Source: Advenella kashmirensis W13003 (GTDB taxonomy: Bacteria; Pseudomonadota; Gammaproteobacteria; Burkholderiales; Burkholderiaceae_B). Taken from it: a DNA stretch of 64,000 nucleotides. Shown here in pieces: positions 27,732 through 36,483 of the stretch. The translations under genes were made by a program, and so were the position numbers. Location: the NCBI RefSeq assembly GCF_000506985.1, contig NZ_KI650979.1, forward strand, positions 2,170,710-2,234,709, written 5' to 3'. The notes below the pieces were generated by a model that was not told the origin of the DNA, did no database searches, and saw only the letters and a program-made list of their open reading frames with translations. The first letter of the stretch is position 1. The number at the start of each line of letters is the position of its first letter.

Positions 27732-28712
27732 ATGACTACACAGACCGCAGCAACGCCAACCGTCAAAGACGAGCAGTACGACGCCACCAAAAAACAGAAA
27801 TCTTTCGATAAAACCTCGCGGATTCCGATCAAGATCATTCCCGTCGAGCGCCTGAAAAAGCCCGAATGGATTCGCGTCAAGGCGGCGGCACCCAATTCGC
27901 GCTTCAACGACATCAAGAAAATCCTGCGCGAGCACAATCTGTTTACCGTCTGTGAGGAGGCCTCCTGCCCGAACATCGGCGAATGTTTCGGCAAGGGCAC
28001 GGCCACTTTCATGATCATGGGCGACAAATGCACGCGTCGCTGTCCGTTCTGTGATGTGGGCCATGGTCGCCCCGATCCACTTGACACTGATGAACCGGCC
28101 AACCTGGCCAAGTCCATTGCGGCCATGCGTTTGAACTATGTTGTGATCACTTCGGTTGACCGGGATGATCTGCGCGATGGTGGGGCAGCCCACTTTGTGG
28201 AATGCATCAACGAAACCCGTACCCGATCTCCCAAAACCCAGATCGAAGTGCTGGTGCCCGATTTTCGCGGTCGCCTGGACAAGGCGCTGGACATTTTCGG
28301 CAATGGCCTGCCCGATGTCATGAACCACAACCTGGAAACCGTGCCTCGCCTGTATAAGCAGTCACGTCCTGGCGCCGATTACATGCACTCGCTCAAACTG
28401 CTGCGTGATTGCAAACAGCGCTATCCCAATGTTCCGACCAAATCCGGCCTGATGGTCGGTCTGGGTGAAACCGACGAGGAAATCCTGCAGGTCATGCGCG
28501 ACATGCGCGATCACGACATTGATATGCTGACCATCGGCCAGTATCTGCAGCCCTCCGAACACCACCTGCCGGTGATGCGCTATGTGCATCCCGACACGTT
28601 CAAAATGTTCGAGGAAGAAGCCTATAAAATGGGCTTTACGCACGCCGCCGTCGGCGCGATGGTGCGCTCTTCCTATCATGCAGATGAACAGGCTCACGCA
28701 GCCGGGTTTTGA
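27732..28712 (+). CDS. lipA: Lipoyl synthase
   Basis: 326 aa from the ATG at 27732, 267 bp after lipB. Radical-SAM enzyme inserting two sulfurs into the octanoyl group made by LipB. The auxiliary cluster cysteines are at 74, 79 and 85 ([12 protein letters not shown]) and the SAM-cluster cysteines at 100, 104 and 107 (CTRRCPFC). The C-terminal RSSYHADE serine ligand motif is intact. An in-frame extension upstream to 27639 has no family support. A short inverted repeat ACCGC-N6-GCGGT with downstream TAAAAT (27631-27636) lies upstream and may be part of the promoter. Confidence 0.97.
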   Translation: MTTQTAATPTVKDEQYDATKKQKSFDKTSRIPIKIIPVERLKKPEWIRVKAAAPNSRFNDIKKILREHNLFTVCEEASCPNIGECFGKGTATFMIMGDKCTRRCPFCDVGHGRPDPLDTDEPANLAKSIAAMRLNYVVITSVDRDDLRDGGAAHFVECINETRTRSPKTQIEVLVPDFRGRLDKALDIFGNGLPDVMNHNLETVPRLYKQSRPGADYMHSLKLLRDCKQRYPNVPTKSGLMVGLGETDEEILQVMRDMRDHDIDMLTIGQYLQPSEHHLPVMRYVHPDTFKMFEEEAYKMGFTHAAVGAMVRSSYHADEQAHAAGF

Positions 28713-28791
28713 TGTGAAGTGCTTGCGCTGAGCTGATCCTGAGGCAATGTCCATGATTCAGCTGTACAGTGCGCAGCTGTCGTGCTCTGGT

Positions 28792-28797
28792 TATAAT
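28792..28797 (+). promoter_or_regulatory. Probable -10 element upstream of selD
   Basis: Consensus TATAAT 93 bp before the selD start, in the 177-bp gap after lipA. A good -35 is not evident. Confidence 0.35.
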
Positions 28798-28889
28798 AGC
28801 GGGCATACCGTTACCCTGGTTACCGCGCTACAGTTGGTTGTGACATCGGCTGGCTGTAGCAGCGTGGTAGCACGCCCACTGGAAAGAGC

Positions 28890-29963
28890 ATGTCCCATAC
28901 CGATCCCAACCCACCCCTCACACCACGCCTGACTTCGCTGTCTCATGGCGGCGGTTGCGGCTGCAAAATCGCCCCCGATATCCTGTCCCAGCTGCTGGTG
29001 AATATGCCGGTGTTCAAGGACCACCCCAACTTGCTGGTGGGTACGGAAACATCGGACGATGCGGCTGTGTATCGTCTGAACGACGAGCAGGCATTGGTGG
29101 CCACTACCGATTTTTTCATGCCGATTGTGGACGATCCGTTCGACTTCGGGCGCATTGCCGCAACCAATGCATTGTCGGATATTTACGCGATGGGTGGCAC
29201 CCCCATCATGGCGCTCGCGCTGGTCGGAATGCCGATTAATGTCCTGCCCAAATCAGATATTGCCCTGATCCTGCAGGGCGGCGCAAGCGTTTGCGCTGAG
29301 GCGGGTATTCCGGTGGCCGGCGGGCATTCCATCGATTCAGTCGAACCGATATACGGGCTGGCCGCCATGGGGCTGGTGCATCCGGATCGCATCAAGCGCA
29401 ATGCCGCTGCCCGCGACGGCGACCTGCTGATTCTGGGCAAGGCGCTGGGCGTAGGCATTCTGTCAGCAGCGCTGAAAAAAAACCTGTTGGGCGAAGACGG
29501 TTATCGCGCCATGGTGCACTCCACCACGCAACTGAATCGGCCCGGTACGCGTCTGTCCACGCTGGACGGCGTTCATGCCATGACCGATGTGACCGGCTTT
29601 GGGCTGCTTGGACATACCGTGGAAATGGCGCAGGGCGCCGGGCTGACGGCAACCATCCACGCCGATGCCCTGCCGTGGTTGCAGGGGGTGCAGGACCTGG
29701 CCCGGCAGGGCATCGCGACAGGTGCATCTGACCGCAACTGGCACGCCTGCGAGGCATCGGTACAGTTGTCGGCGGACATCGATATACCGACACGAATACT
29801 ATTGACCGATCCGCAAACCTCGGGTGGGTTGCTGGTGGCTTGCGCACCGGAAGCGCGTGATGAGGTGCTGGAACTTTTTCGCGCAGAAGGGTTTGACCAG
29901 GCTGCTGTCATCGGACGCATGAGTGCGGGAGAACCGCAAGTGCACGTCGTGCCAGCTGCATGA
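28890..29963 (+). CDS. selD: Selenide, water dikinase (selenophosphate synthetase)
   Basis: 357 aa. Makes selenophosphate from selenide and ATP. The active-site motif GGGCGCK places the catalytic cysteine at residue 23 and lysine at 26; it is a cysteine rather than a selenocysteine form. ATTDFFMPIVDDPFDFGRIAATNALSDIYAMGG and GHSIDSVEPIYGL are family hallmarks. No selA, selB, selC or selU is in the window, so whether the product feeds selenocysteine or 2-selenouridine cannot be told here. Confidence 0.96.
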   Translation: MSHTDPNPPLTPRLTSLSHGGGCGCKIAPDILSQLLVNMPVFKDHPNLLVGTETSDDAAVYRLNDEQALVATTDFFMPIVDDPFDFGRIAATNALSDIYAMGGTPIMALALVGMPINVLPKSDIALILQGGASVCAEAGIPVAGGHSIDSVEPIYGLAAMGLVHPDRIKRNAAARDGDLLILGKALGVGILSAALKKNLLGEDGYRAMVHSTTQLNRPGTRLSTLDGVHAMTDVTGFGLLGHTVEMAQGAGLTATIHADALPWLQGVQDLARQGIATGASDRNWHACEASVQLSADIDIPTRILLTDPQTSGGLLVACAPEARDEVLELFRAEGFDQAAVIGRMSAGEPQVHVVPAA

Positions 29964-30109
29964 CTGTTGAATAAACCCCGGGGGCTGAGTCAGCGCTTAA
30001 TACTCGTGCGACTGGTCATCAGAATGCCTATCCGGCATATCAGACACGTGTTTACCGGTTTGGTCCTGGGGGATGAATGATTTTCCTGGCTCAATTGCAT
30101 TCTCAGCAT

Positions 30110-30862
30110 ATGGCATTGAACAATCAATTTTTAAAGCATGTCGATTTCCTTCGCGACAAAGTGAATTCCCATGATTGCTACCCGTATAATCTGCCCGCCG
30201 TAAGAGCGCTTCAACGTCTTGATTTTCATCCGAAAATCACCTATTTCGTCGGGGAAAACGGATCGGGAAAATCAACATTGCTGGAAGCGATAGCAGTGGC
30301 CTTCGGCTTCAATCCGGAAGGGGGCACAAGAAATTTCACCTTCAATACAAGAACATCACACAGTTCGCTGGCCGATCACATTCGTCTTGCAAAAGGATTC
30401 AGACCCAGAACAGGCTTTTTCCTGAGGGCGGAAAGCTTTTTTAATCTCGCGACGGAGATAGAAAATCTGGACGAGGACGAAGACGGGGGACCACCGGTGA
30501 TCGACTTTTATGGCGGTGTTTCCTTACACGAACAATCCCACGGCGAATCGTTCATGGCACTCCTGACGCACAAATTCGGCGGAAAGGGCCTATATATTCT
30601 TGATGAGCCCGAGTCCGCGCTGTCGCCGCAGCGTCAGCTGGCGGCACTTTTTCGCATTCACGATTTGGTTGAAGCCGGGTCACAATTTTTGATTGCCACG
30701 CATTCACCGATTTTACTTGCCTACCCTGAATCCACAATTTATCAGTTTTCAGATACGGGAATCGAAACACCTGCCTATGAAAATACGGAAACGTATCAGG
30801 TGATGAAAGCGTTTATAAACGACCCACAAAAGATGCTCCGGTTTATGCAGGGTAATAATTGA
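30110..30862 (+). CDS. AAA-type ATPase (COG3910-like)
   Basis: 250 aa from the ATG at 30110; an in-frame ATG at 30077 would add 11 residues. Walker A is GENGSGKST, the Walker B region is LYILDEPESALSP, and the switch histidine is in IATHSP. The N-terminal FLRDKVNSHDCYPYNLPAVRAL is characteristic of a group of small stand-alone ABC-like ATPases of unknown role. The gene is visibly AT-richer than its neighbours and stands alone between selD and galE, suggesting acquisition. Some relatives occur near defence or DNA-repair functions, but nothing adjacent supports a specific role. Confidence 0.85.
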   Translation: MALNNQFLKHVDFLRDKVNSHDCYPYNLPAVRALQRLDFHPKITYFVGENGSGKSTLLEAIAVAFGFNPEGGTRNFTFNTRTSHSSLADHIRLAKGFRPRTGFFLRAESFFNLATEIENLDEDEDGGPPVIDFYGGVSLHEQSHGESFMALLTHKFGGKGLYILDEPESALSPQRQLAALFRIHDLVEAGSQFLIATHSPILLAYPESTIYQFSDTGIETPAYENTETYQVMKAFINDPQKMLRFMQGNN

Positions 30863-31011
30863 AAACGATAATTACATCCAGAATCTCACGGCATTCGCGT
30901 TTTGAGTGTCTCGTGGAATAATAAATACAACTTTCCTGCTCAAGACAGTAGCAGGATAAAAATGCCTCTTTCAGCCGGTTGCCGTGTCATGGTTTGTACC
31001 CGGCATTGAAC

Positions 31012-31017
31012 TATAAT
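31012..31017 (+). promoter_or_regulatory. Probable -10 element upstream of galE
   Basis: Consensus TATAAT 42 bp before the galE start, in the 196-bp gap after the ATPase gene. No well-spaced -35 is seen. Confidence 0.35.
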
Positions 31018-31058
31018 TTCAAAAAATTCATTGCGATTTGCAAAGGGGCCATACGGGC

Positions 31059-32123
31059 ATGAAACTCTTGATTACCGGCGGGGCGGGCTATATTGGTTCG
31101 CATACCGTTGTTGAATTACTGAACGCGGGGCATGAGGTCGTTGTGCTGGACAATTTGTCCAACAGCGCCGAAGCGTCCCTGGACCGCGTCGAAACCATTA
31201 CCGGAAAATCCGTGGTTTTTTTCGAAGGCGACGTCAGGGATCGGGCGCTGCTGGATTCGGTTTTTGCCACACATGCTATTGATGCGGTGGTGCATTTTGC
31301 CGGCCTGAAGGCCGTAGGCGAAAGTGTCACGCAGCCGCTGCGCTATTACGACAATAATGTCGCAGGCACCATTACACTGACAGAAGCGATGGCGGACGCC
31401 GGTGTGCGGCGCATTGTGTTCAGCTCCTCGGCCACGGTATATGGCGAGCCTGACACCATGCCGATAGCAGAATCCTGTCCGGAGGGGATTCCCACCAATC
31501 CTTATGGCAGTTCCAAGCTCATGGTCGAACGCATTCTGCAGGACATGGTCAAATCCGATCCGAGCTGGTCGGTGGCGATTTTGCGTTATTTCAACCCGGT
31601 CGGCGCCCATGAATCCGGGCAGATCGGGGAAGACCCCAACGGCATTCCCAATAATCTGCTGCCGTATATCACGCAGGTGGCAGTGGGCAAGCTGGAGAAA
31701 CTCGCCGTGTTCGGCAGCGATTACCCGACGCCCGACGGCACGGGGGTGCGCGATTATATTCATGTCGTGGATCTGGCGCTGGGGCATCTGGCGGCACTGG
31801 ACTATATTCAGGACAAAACCGGCACGCATATCTGGAATCTGGGCACCGGCAAAGGGTATTCCGTACTGGATATTGTCAAAGCCTTCGAAGATGCCACGGC
31901 AGTGTCTATCCCCTATACGCTGTCGCCCCGGCGCGCCGGTGATATTGCCGAATGCTGGGCCGATCCCGAAAAGGCCCGTCGCGAGTTGGGCTGGACGGCA
32001 AGACGTGGTCTGTCACAGATGATGTCCGACAGTTGGCGGTGGCAGAAAAACAATCCGCAGGGCTATCGCAGCGATAGCCAAAATGGCGGCGATGATGTGG
32101 CAGAAGAAGCCTCACAGGACTGA
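31059..32123 (+). CDS. galE: UDP-glucose 4-epimerase
   Basis: 354 aa from the ATG at 31059, which opens with [15 protein letters not shown], the NAD-binding glycine motif. The catalytic Ser/Tyr region reads SSSATVYG and NPYGSSK. It interconverts UDP-glucose and UDP-galactose (possibly N-acetyl forms), supplying a sugar donor for the polysaccharide genes that follow. The C-terminal ~20 residues ([14 protein letters not shown]) extend past the usual end. Convergent with the GT4 gene. Confidence 0.94.
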   Translation: MKLLITGGAGYIGSHTVVELLNAGHEVVVLDNLSNSAEASLDRVETITGKSVVFFEGDVRDRALLDSVFATHAIDAVVHFAGLKAVGESVTQPLRYYDNNVAGTITLTEAMADAGVRRIVFSSSATVYGEPDTMPIAESCPEGIPTNPYGSSKLMVERILQDMVKSDPSWSVAILRYFNPVGAHESGQIGEDPNGIPNNLLPYITQVAVGKLEKLAVFGSDYPTPDGTGVRDYIHVVDLALGHLAALDYIQDKTGTHIWNLGTGKGYSVLDIVKAFEDATAVSIPYTLSPRRAGDIAECWADPEKARRELGWTARRGLSQMMSDSWRWQKNNPQGYRSDSQNGGDDVAEEASQD

Positions 32124-32193
32124 ACTGGCGAACGCTGCCGGTCGGGGCGGACGGAGGGGCATGACTGCGCTTTTGCCCAATCCGGCCCCGCTG

Positions 32194-33303
32194 CTAGCGT
32201 ACGCTTTTATAGACCTGCAGCGTCCTGTCAGCAAACACCGACAGATTGAATTGTGTTTCGGCCCGCTGGCGACTGTGCTGGGCAATCGCGCTACGCAGGG
32301 CCGCGTCAGGCAGAATCTCTTCAAGCAGAGTCCGCAGCGCGGGCACATCCTTTACGGGTGTAATCCAGCCTGATACGCCATGCTCCAGATTTTCGGGCAA
32401 TCCGCCGGCATCGCTCACAATGGTGGGCAGGCCACAGGCCATGCTTTCGCGCGCCGCGAACGACAGCGCTTCGTTATGCGACAGGACAAAACCTATATCG
32501 CTGGCCGCCAGAACAGGTCGTATGTCGTCAAGCAGCCCGGGGAAAATCACCTGTGACTGCATCTGCAGACTGGCGATGGTCTGAGTAATGTCCTCGGCAG
32601 GCGGATCACCCGCCACAATGACGCGGCAGCGTGTCTTCAGTGCGTCGGGCAGACCGGCAATGGCGTAGATCAGCTCCAGCCAGCCTTTTTCGTAATCGGT
32701 ACCGCCGGTACTGCCAAACACAATGAGTTCCGGGTCATCGACGCCCAGCAGAGCCTTGCGTGCTTCGCCTCGTTGGGTTGCCGAAGGGGGCGCAAAATAG
32801 TGTACGTCAATGCCGTGATGGATGACATGAACGGGGAATGCCTCATAGGCGCTGCCGACAAACAGCTGGGCCACATAGCGACTGACTGCAATGACCGCAT
32901 CGGTTCCCAGCCAGGCACGCAGGCGGTGTCCGATGGTATGGACGGAATGATCGTTATGCTTGGTAAATACAATGCGCGGTCGCTGCTGCCGGGGGAGCCC
33001 CAGACAGGCCAGCATCACATGGCGGTGGTCGGCGGAGGCATTGACATGAATAACATCAAATTGCTCTTGCCGAATCAATCGACGCAACTGACGCACTTCG
33101 GGCACCATTCGTCCGATGCGACTGTTAAACCCCTGATCCCTGACCGTGACGCCCGCCAGTGCGCCGGCGTAGCGAAACAGCCGGCTGGTGCCCGGTGTCG
33201 CAACCCAGCAGTCGTGGTCGCCAAACTGGCCCAGCAGGTGCAGGATATAACTCACATGCCCGCCGCCATTACGTTTGTGAAAATTGGTAAAGAGAATCTT
33301 CAT
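32194..33303 (-). CDS. Family 4 glycosyltransferase
   Basis: 369-aa GT-B enzyme. The N-terminal MKILFTNFHKRNGGGHVSY contains the glycine-rich loop, and the middle has VIHHGIDVHYF, typical of GT4. The C-terminal nucleotide-sugar site follows EALSFAARESMACGLPTIVSDAGGLPE (EX7E type). Its start overlaps the pgi stop by 4 nt, so the two genes are translationally coupled on the minus strand. Acceptor and donor cannot be told, though context points to LPS or O-antigen assembly. Confidence 0.9.
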   Translation of the reverse strand: MKILFTNFHKRNGGGHVSYILHLLGQFGDHDCWVATPGTSRLFRYAGALAGVTVRDQGFNSRIGRMVPEVRQLRRLIRQEQFDVIHVNASADHRHVMLACLGLPRQQRPRIVFTKHNDHSVHTIGHRLRAWLGTDAVIAVSRYVAQLFVGSAYEAFPVHVIHHGIDVHYFAPPSATQRGEARKALLGVDDPELIVFGSTGGTDYEKGWLELIYAIAGLPDALKTRCRVIVAGDPPAEDITQTIASLQMQSQVIFPGLLDDIRPVLAASDIGFVLSHNEALSFAARESMACGLPTIVSDAGGLPENLEHGVSGWITPVKDVPALRTLLEEILPDAALRSAIAQHSRQRAETQFNLSVFADRTLQVYKSVR

Positions 33304-34871
33304 TCCATTTGTGAGCGAATGTGTTCAATCCAGTAACGGGTGGACGCATCGTGCGTCGCCCGCGGCGCGGCGCCTTTCAGTTCAGCCGTAATATCGGTGG
33401 CCAGCACCTTCCCATACTCTACACCCCACTGATCGAACGGATTCAGTCCCCATACCAGCCCCTGGACAAATACTTTGTGTTCATAGAGCGCCAGGAGCGC
33501 ACCCAGCGCGAACGGGGTCAGGCTGGGCAGCATGATCAGATTGGACGGACGGCCACCCGGGTGGACCCGGTGCCGGGCCAGCTCTTTGGCAGCGTCGGCC
33601 GACAGACCCGCTGCCCGGCATTCCTGGACTGCCTGCTCGTAGCTTTTGCCGTGCATAAGCGCTTCGCGTTGCGCCAGACAGTGGGCGAGCAATTGGATAT
33701 GATGTTCGCGCCAGGCGTGATCTTCGTGCTGGCAGGCAATGAAATCGACGGGCGCGCCATCGCTGCCCTGGTGCAGCCACTGAAAAAAGGTATGTTGGGC
33801 ATCGGTGCCCGGCATGCCCCAGACGGCAGGGCCGGTGGGCACGGTAATGGGTTCGCCGTTCACATCGACGGATTTGCCCAGCGATTCCATTTCCAGTTGC
33901 TGGATATAGGGAATCAGGTTGGCGAGCCGCGCATCATAGGCTGAAATATTCAGTGATCCATAGCCCAATATGCTGCGGTTGGCAATGCCGGCCATGGCCA
34001 GTTGCACGGGTGCATTCTGTTCAACAGGCGCACTCAGAAAATGATCGTCCATGGCCTTGGCGCCGCTTTGCAATCCGGCGACCACATCGGATCCCACCGC
34101 CAGGCCGGCCGCGACCCCGACAGCGGACCAGATGGAAAAGCGTCCGCCCACCCAGTCCCAGAACTGGAAAATCTGGCTTTGTTGGAGGCCCCAGGCCTGC
34201 GCGGCCTCGGGGTTGGCGGTGATGGCGATCACCTGGTTCAGCGGTTCGGCGATCCCTGCAGCGTGCATCCATTCAATGGCCCGCTTGGCATTTTCCATGG
34301 TTTCTGCGGTCTTGAATGACTTGCTGGCCACTACAATAAGCGTTTCGCGCGGATCCAGGCCGGCCAGGCCGCCTTCGACCGCATGGCCGTCGATATTGGC
34401 TATGAAACGGATATTGCGCCACATACCGGCATAACCGAAGGCGCCGACGACAAGGCGCACGCCCCAGTCGCTGCCGCCAATACCGATATGCACAATGTTG
34501 CGCCAGCGGCGTTCGCTGTCGCTGCGGCGCACGAATTCCAGTGCACGTTTGCGTTGTTCAACGACTTCTTCGATCGGGCGTGGCGCCCGCAGCTGGGTGT
34601 GCCAGGCGGCGCGGTTCTCGGTCGTGTTGACGGGTTCGCCATTGAACAGGGCCTCTCTGGTACTGTCAAAGTGGCGAACTTGCAACAAGGCGCTGACCGC
34701 GTCGACGACCTGCTGGCTATAGGTTTGTGCAGTCAGATCGATTTGCATGCCGCCAGCTTCAATGATTCTGGGCGCGGGCGCCATGCGCGGCGAGGACTGA
34801 ACCGCCTGAACATAGTCCCGCCACTGTGGCAATTTGGTCAACGGAAGAGGGGAATCTGAGTTGGTATTCAA
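33300..34871 (-). CDS. pgi: Glucose-6-phosphate isomerase
   Basis: 523 aa. Interconverts glucose-6-phosphate and fructose-6-phosphate, linking glycolysis to nucleotide-sugar supply. The signatures are VVASKSFKTAETMENA, GGRFSIWSAVG and the C-terminal GLVWGLNPFDQWGVEYGKV. Length is slightly under the E. coli enzyme (549 aa) but the gene is complete. A -10-like TATACT lies at 34900-34905 on the minus strand, 29 bp before the start. Placement beside galE and glycosyltransferases is common for exopolysaccharide loci. Confidence 0.97.
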   Translation of the reverse strand: MNTNSDSPLPLTKLPQWRDYVQAVQSSPRMAPAPRIIEAGGMQIDLTAQTYSQQVVDAVSALLQVRHFDSTREALFNGEPVNTTENRAAWHTQLRAPRPIEEVVEQRKRALEFVRRSDSERRWRNIVHIGIGGSDWGVRLVVGAFGYAGMWRNIRFIANIDGHAVEGGLAGLDPRETLIVVASKSFKTAETMENAKRAIEWMHAAGIAEPLNQVIAITANPEAAQAWGLQQSQIFQFWDWVGGRFSIWSAVGVAAGLAVGSDVVAGLQSGAKAMDDHFLSAPVEQNAPVQLAMAGIANRSILGYGSLNISAYDARLANLIPYIQQLEMESLGKSVDVNGEPITVPTGPAVWGMPGTDAQHTFFQWLHQGSDGAPVDFIACQHEDHAWREHHIQLLAHCLAQREALMHGKSYEQAVQECRAAGLSADAAKELARHRVHPGGRPSNLIMLPSLTPFALGALLALYEHKVFVQGLVWGLNPFDQWGVEYGKVLATDITAELKGAAPRATHDASTRYWIEHIRSQME

Positions 34872-35102
34872 ATTAATCCTGCTTAAAATAGGTCAGCTAA
34901 GTATACCGTAACGGATAGATGAGAATGCGTCTTCTTTATTGGCAAAACGATGCCCCAGAACGGCTTGCGGCGCAGAGGCATCCTTTTCAGACTTTCATTT
35001 TTCAAATGTAAAAGTATGTCGCTAAGGCGGTAAACTAGCTATTTGTTTTTACTGATTCGTTGTTTAATACACGTCAACCATTGCAAGGCCATACCCTGAA
35101 AC

Positions 35103-36377
35103 GTGACTGAACTCATTCCTGCCCGTCGGTTTGACCGCTTTTTTGAACAGCTTTTGTTTTCACGGGTATTTTCAATCGTGATCGGCTGGTTCCTGTGTGT
35201 GGCGCTGCCCTATGTCCTGATGTGGGGGCCGGCGGCCGTCAGATTTCCCGATGATGGGCAAATTACGGCTGCGGTGGTAACTTCGATTGCGCTCGTTTTG
35301 TCCAATATTGCCGTGTTTCGCCTGCTGACCCGCTATCCTGGGGGGCGCAATGCCGCCCTGGTCGCGCCACAGGTGCTGGCCATTTACCTGACGCTCTCGC
35401 TGATCGTGTTGCTGTTCCGCCTGGACGTCTCCCGGTATCTGTTGTTTGCCAGCGGGCTTGTTGCCCTTTTCTGGCTGCACATCGAGTTCATGGCGCTGCA
35501 GCACCTCAAGAAAATCAAGCTGGCCGTGATCAACATGGGGCGTGCGGCAGAGCTCGCCAATATCGGTTTCATCAATACGCGCATCCTGAAGGCGCCCGAC
35601 TTGGAAGAAATCCGCTACGACGGCGTCGTGGCCGATTTCGACGCGATTGATGGTACGTGGGAGCGCTTTCTGACGCGCTGCGTACTCAAAGGCATTGCTG
35701 TATATAACGCCAAGCATTTGCTGGAATCTCTGACAGGGCGGGTGTCCATCCGAAAAATGTCGGAGAACGATATCGGTTCGCTGCTACCCAGTCGCAATTA
35801 CGAGCGCCTGAAATTCCTGTTCGATATGATCATTGTGGTGCTGACATTGCCCATTGTGCTGATTATCTGCGCGATTACGGCGCTATGCATTCGGCTGGAG
35901 GGTCCGGGCCCCATTCTGTATTCGCAGACACGTATTGGGCGCGGCAACCGGCCTTTTACCCTGTACAAATTTCGCAGCATGGCCTGTTCGAAAGATGACG
36001 CCGAAGCTTTCGCCCGGCAGGATGACAGTCGCATTACGCGGGTCGGGCGCGTGATCCGGATGCTCAGGATTGACGAGCTGCCGCAGTACATTAATGTGAT
36101 CCGCGGCGAAATGAGTCTGATTGGCCCGCGTCCCGAACAGCCCAGCTTTGTAGAAGAGTTTGATGAACTCATTCCTTTTTACAGTTACCGGCATGTGCTG
36201 AAACCGGGCATTACCGGCTGGGCACAAGTGCGTTCCGGTTATGCTTCAGACTTGGATGAAACGCAAATCAAGATAGAACATGATTTCTATTACATCAAGA
36301 ACGCTTCTTTCGCCCTGGACATTTATATCATTTTCCTGACCGTCAAGACGGTGTTCACAGGCTATGGAGCGCGCTGA
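35103..36377 (+). CDS. Polyprenyl-phosphate sugar-1-phosphate transferase (WbaP/WcaJ-like)
   Basis: 424 aa from a GTG at 35103. Four or five N-terminal membrane helices lead to a soluble linker and a final helix (~235-260: LKFLFDMIIVVLTLPIVLII). The C-terminal bacterial sugar transferase domain shows GPGPILYSQTRIGRGN, FTLYKFRSM, RIDELPQYINVIRGEMSLIGPRPE and PGITGWAQV. It should load the first sugar-phosphate onto undecaprenyl phosphate and so initiate polysaccharide synthesis. It is the first plus-strand gene of the 35-50 kb run. Confidence 0.92.
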   Translation: MTELIPARRFDRFFEQLLFSRVFSIVIGWFLCVALPYVLMWGPAAVRFPDDGQITAAVVTSIALVLSNIAVFRLLTRYPGGRNAALVAPQVLAIYLTLSLIVLLFRLDVSRYLLFASGLVALFWLHIEFMALQHLKKIKLAVINMGRAAELANIGFINTRILKAPDLEEIRYDGVVADFDAIDGTWERFLTRCVLKGIAVYNAKHLLESLTGRVSIRKMSENDIGSLLPSRNYERLKFLFDMIIVVLTLPIVLIICAITALCIRLEGPGPILYSQTRIGRGNRPFTLYKFRSMACSKDDAEAFARQDDSRITRVGRVIRMLRIDELPQYINVIRGEMSLIGPRPEQPSFVEEFDELIPFYSYRHVLKPGITGWAQVRSGYASDLDETQIKIEHDFYYIKNASFALDIYIIFLTVKTVFTGYGAR

Positions 36378-36483
36378 TAGCGCCTGGTTGGGATTCTGGC
36401 ATCAACCGGATTCGGCTTGCCTTGTACAATACCGATTCTATGTTGCCGGCCCTGTTTTTATATAGAGTTGTTATGGGAAGTTC

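Noticed and set aside
29976-30010. CCCCGGGG-containing stretch after selD as a terminator
   Set aside because: Short palindrome without a stable longer stem or T tract.
35026-35036. GGCGGTAAACT resembling the ops/JUMPstart core GGCGGTAG before the polysaccharide run
   Set aside because: One mismatch in the 8-bp core and no flanking JUMPstart sequence or evident hairpin; likely chance.
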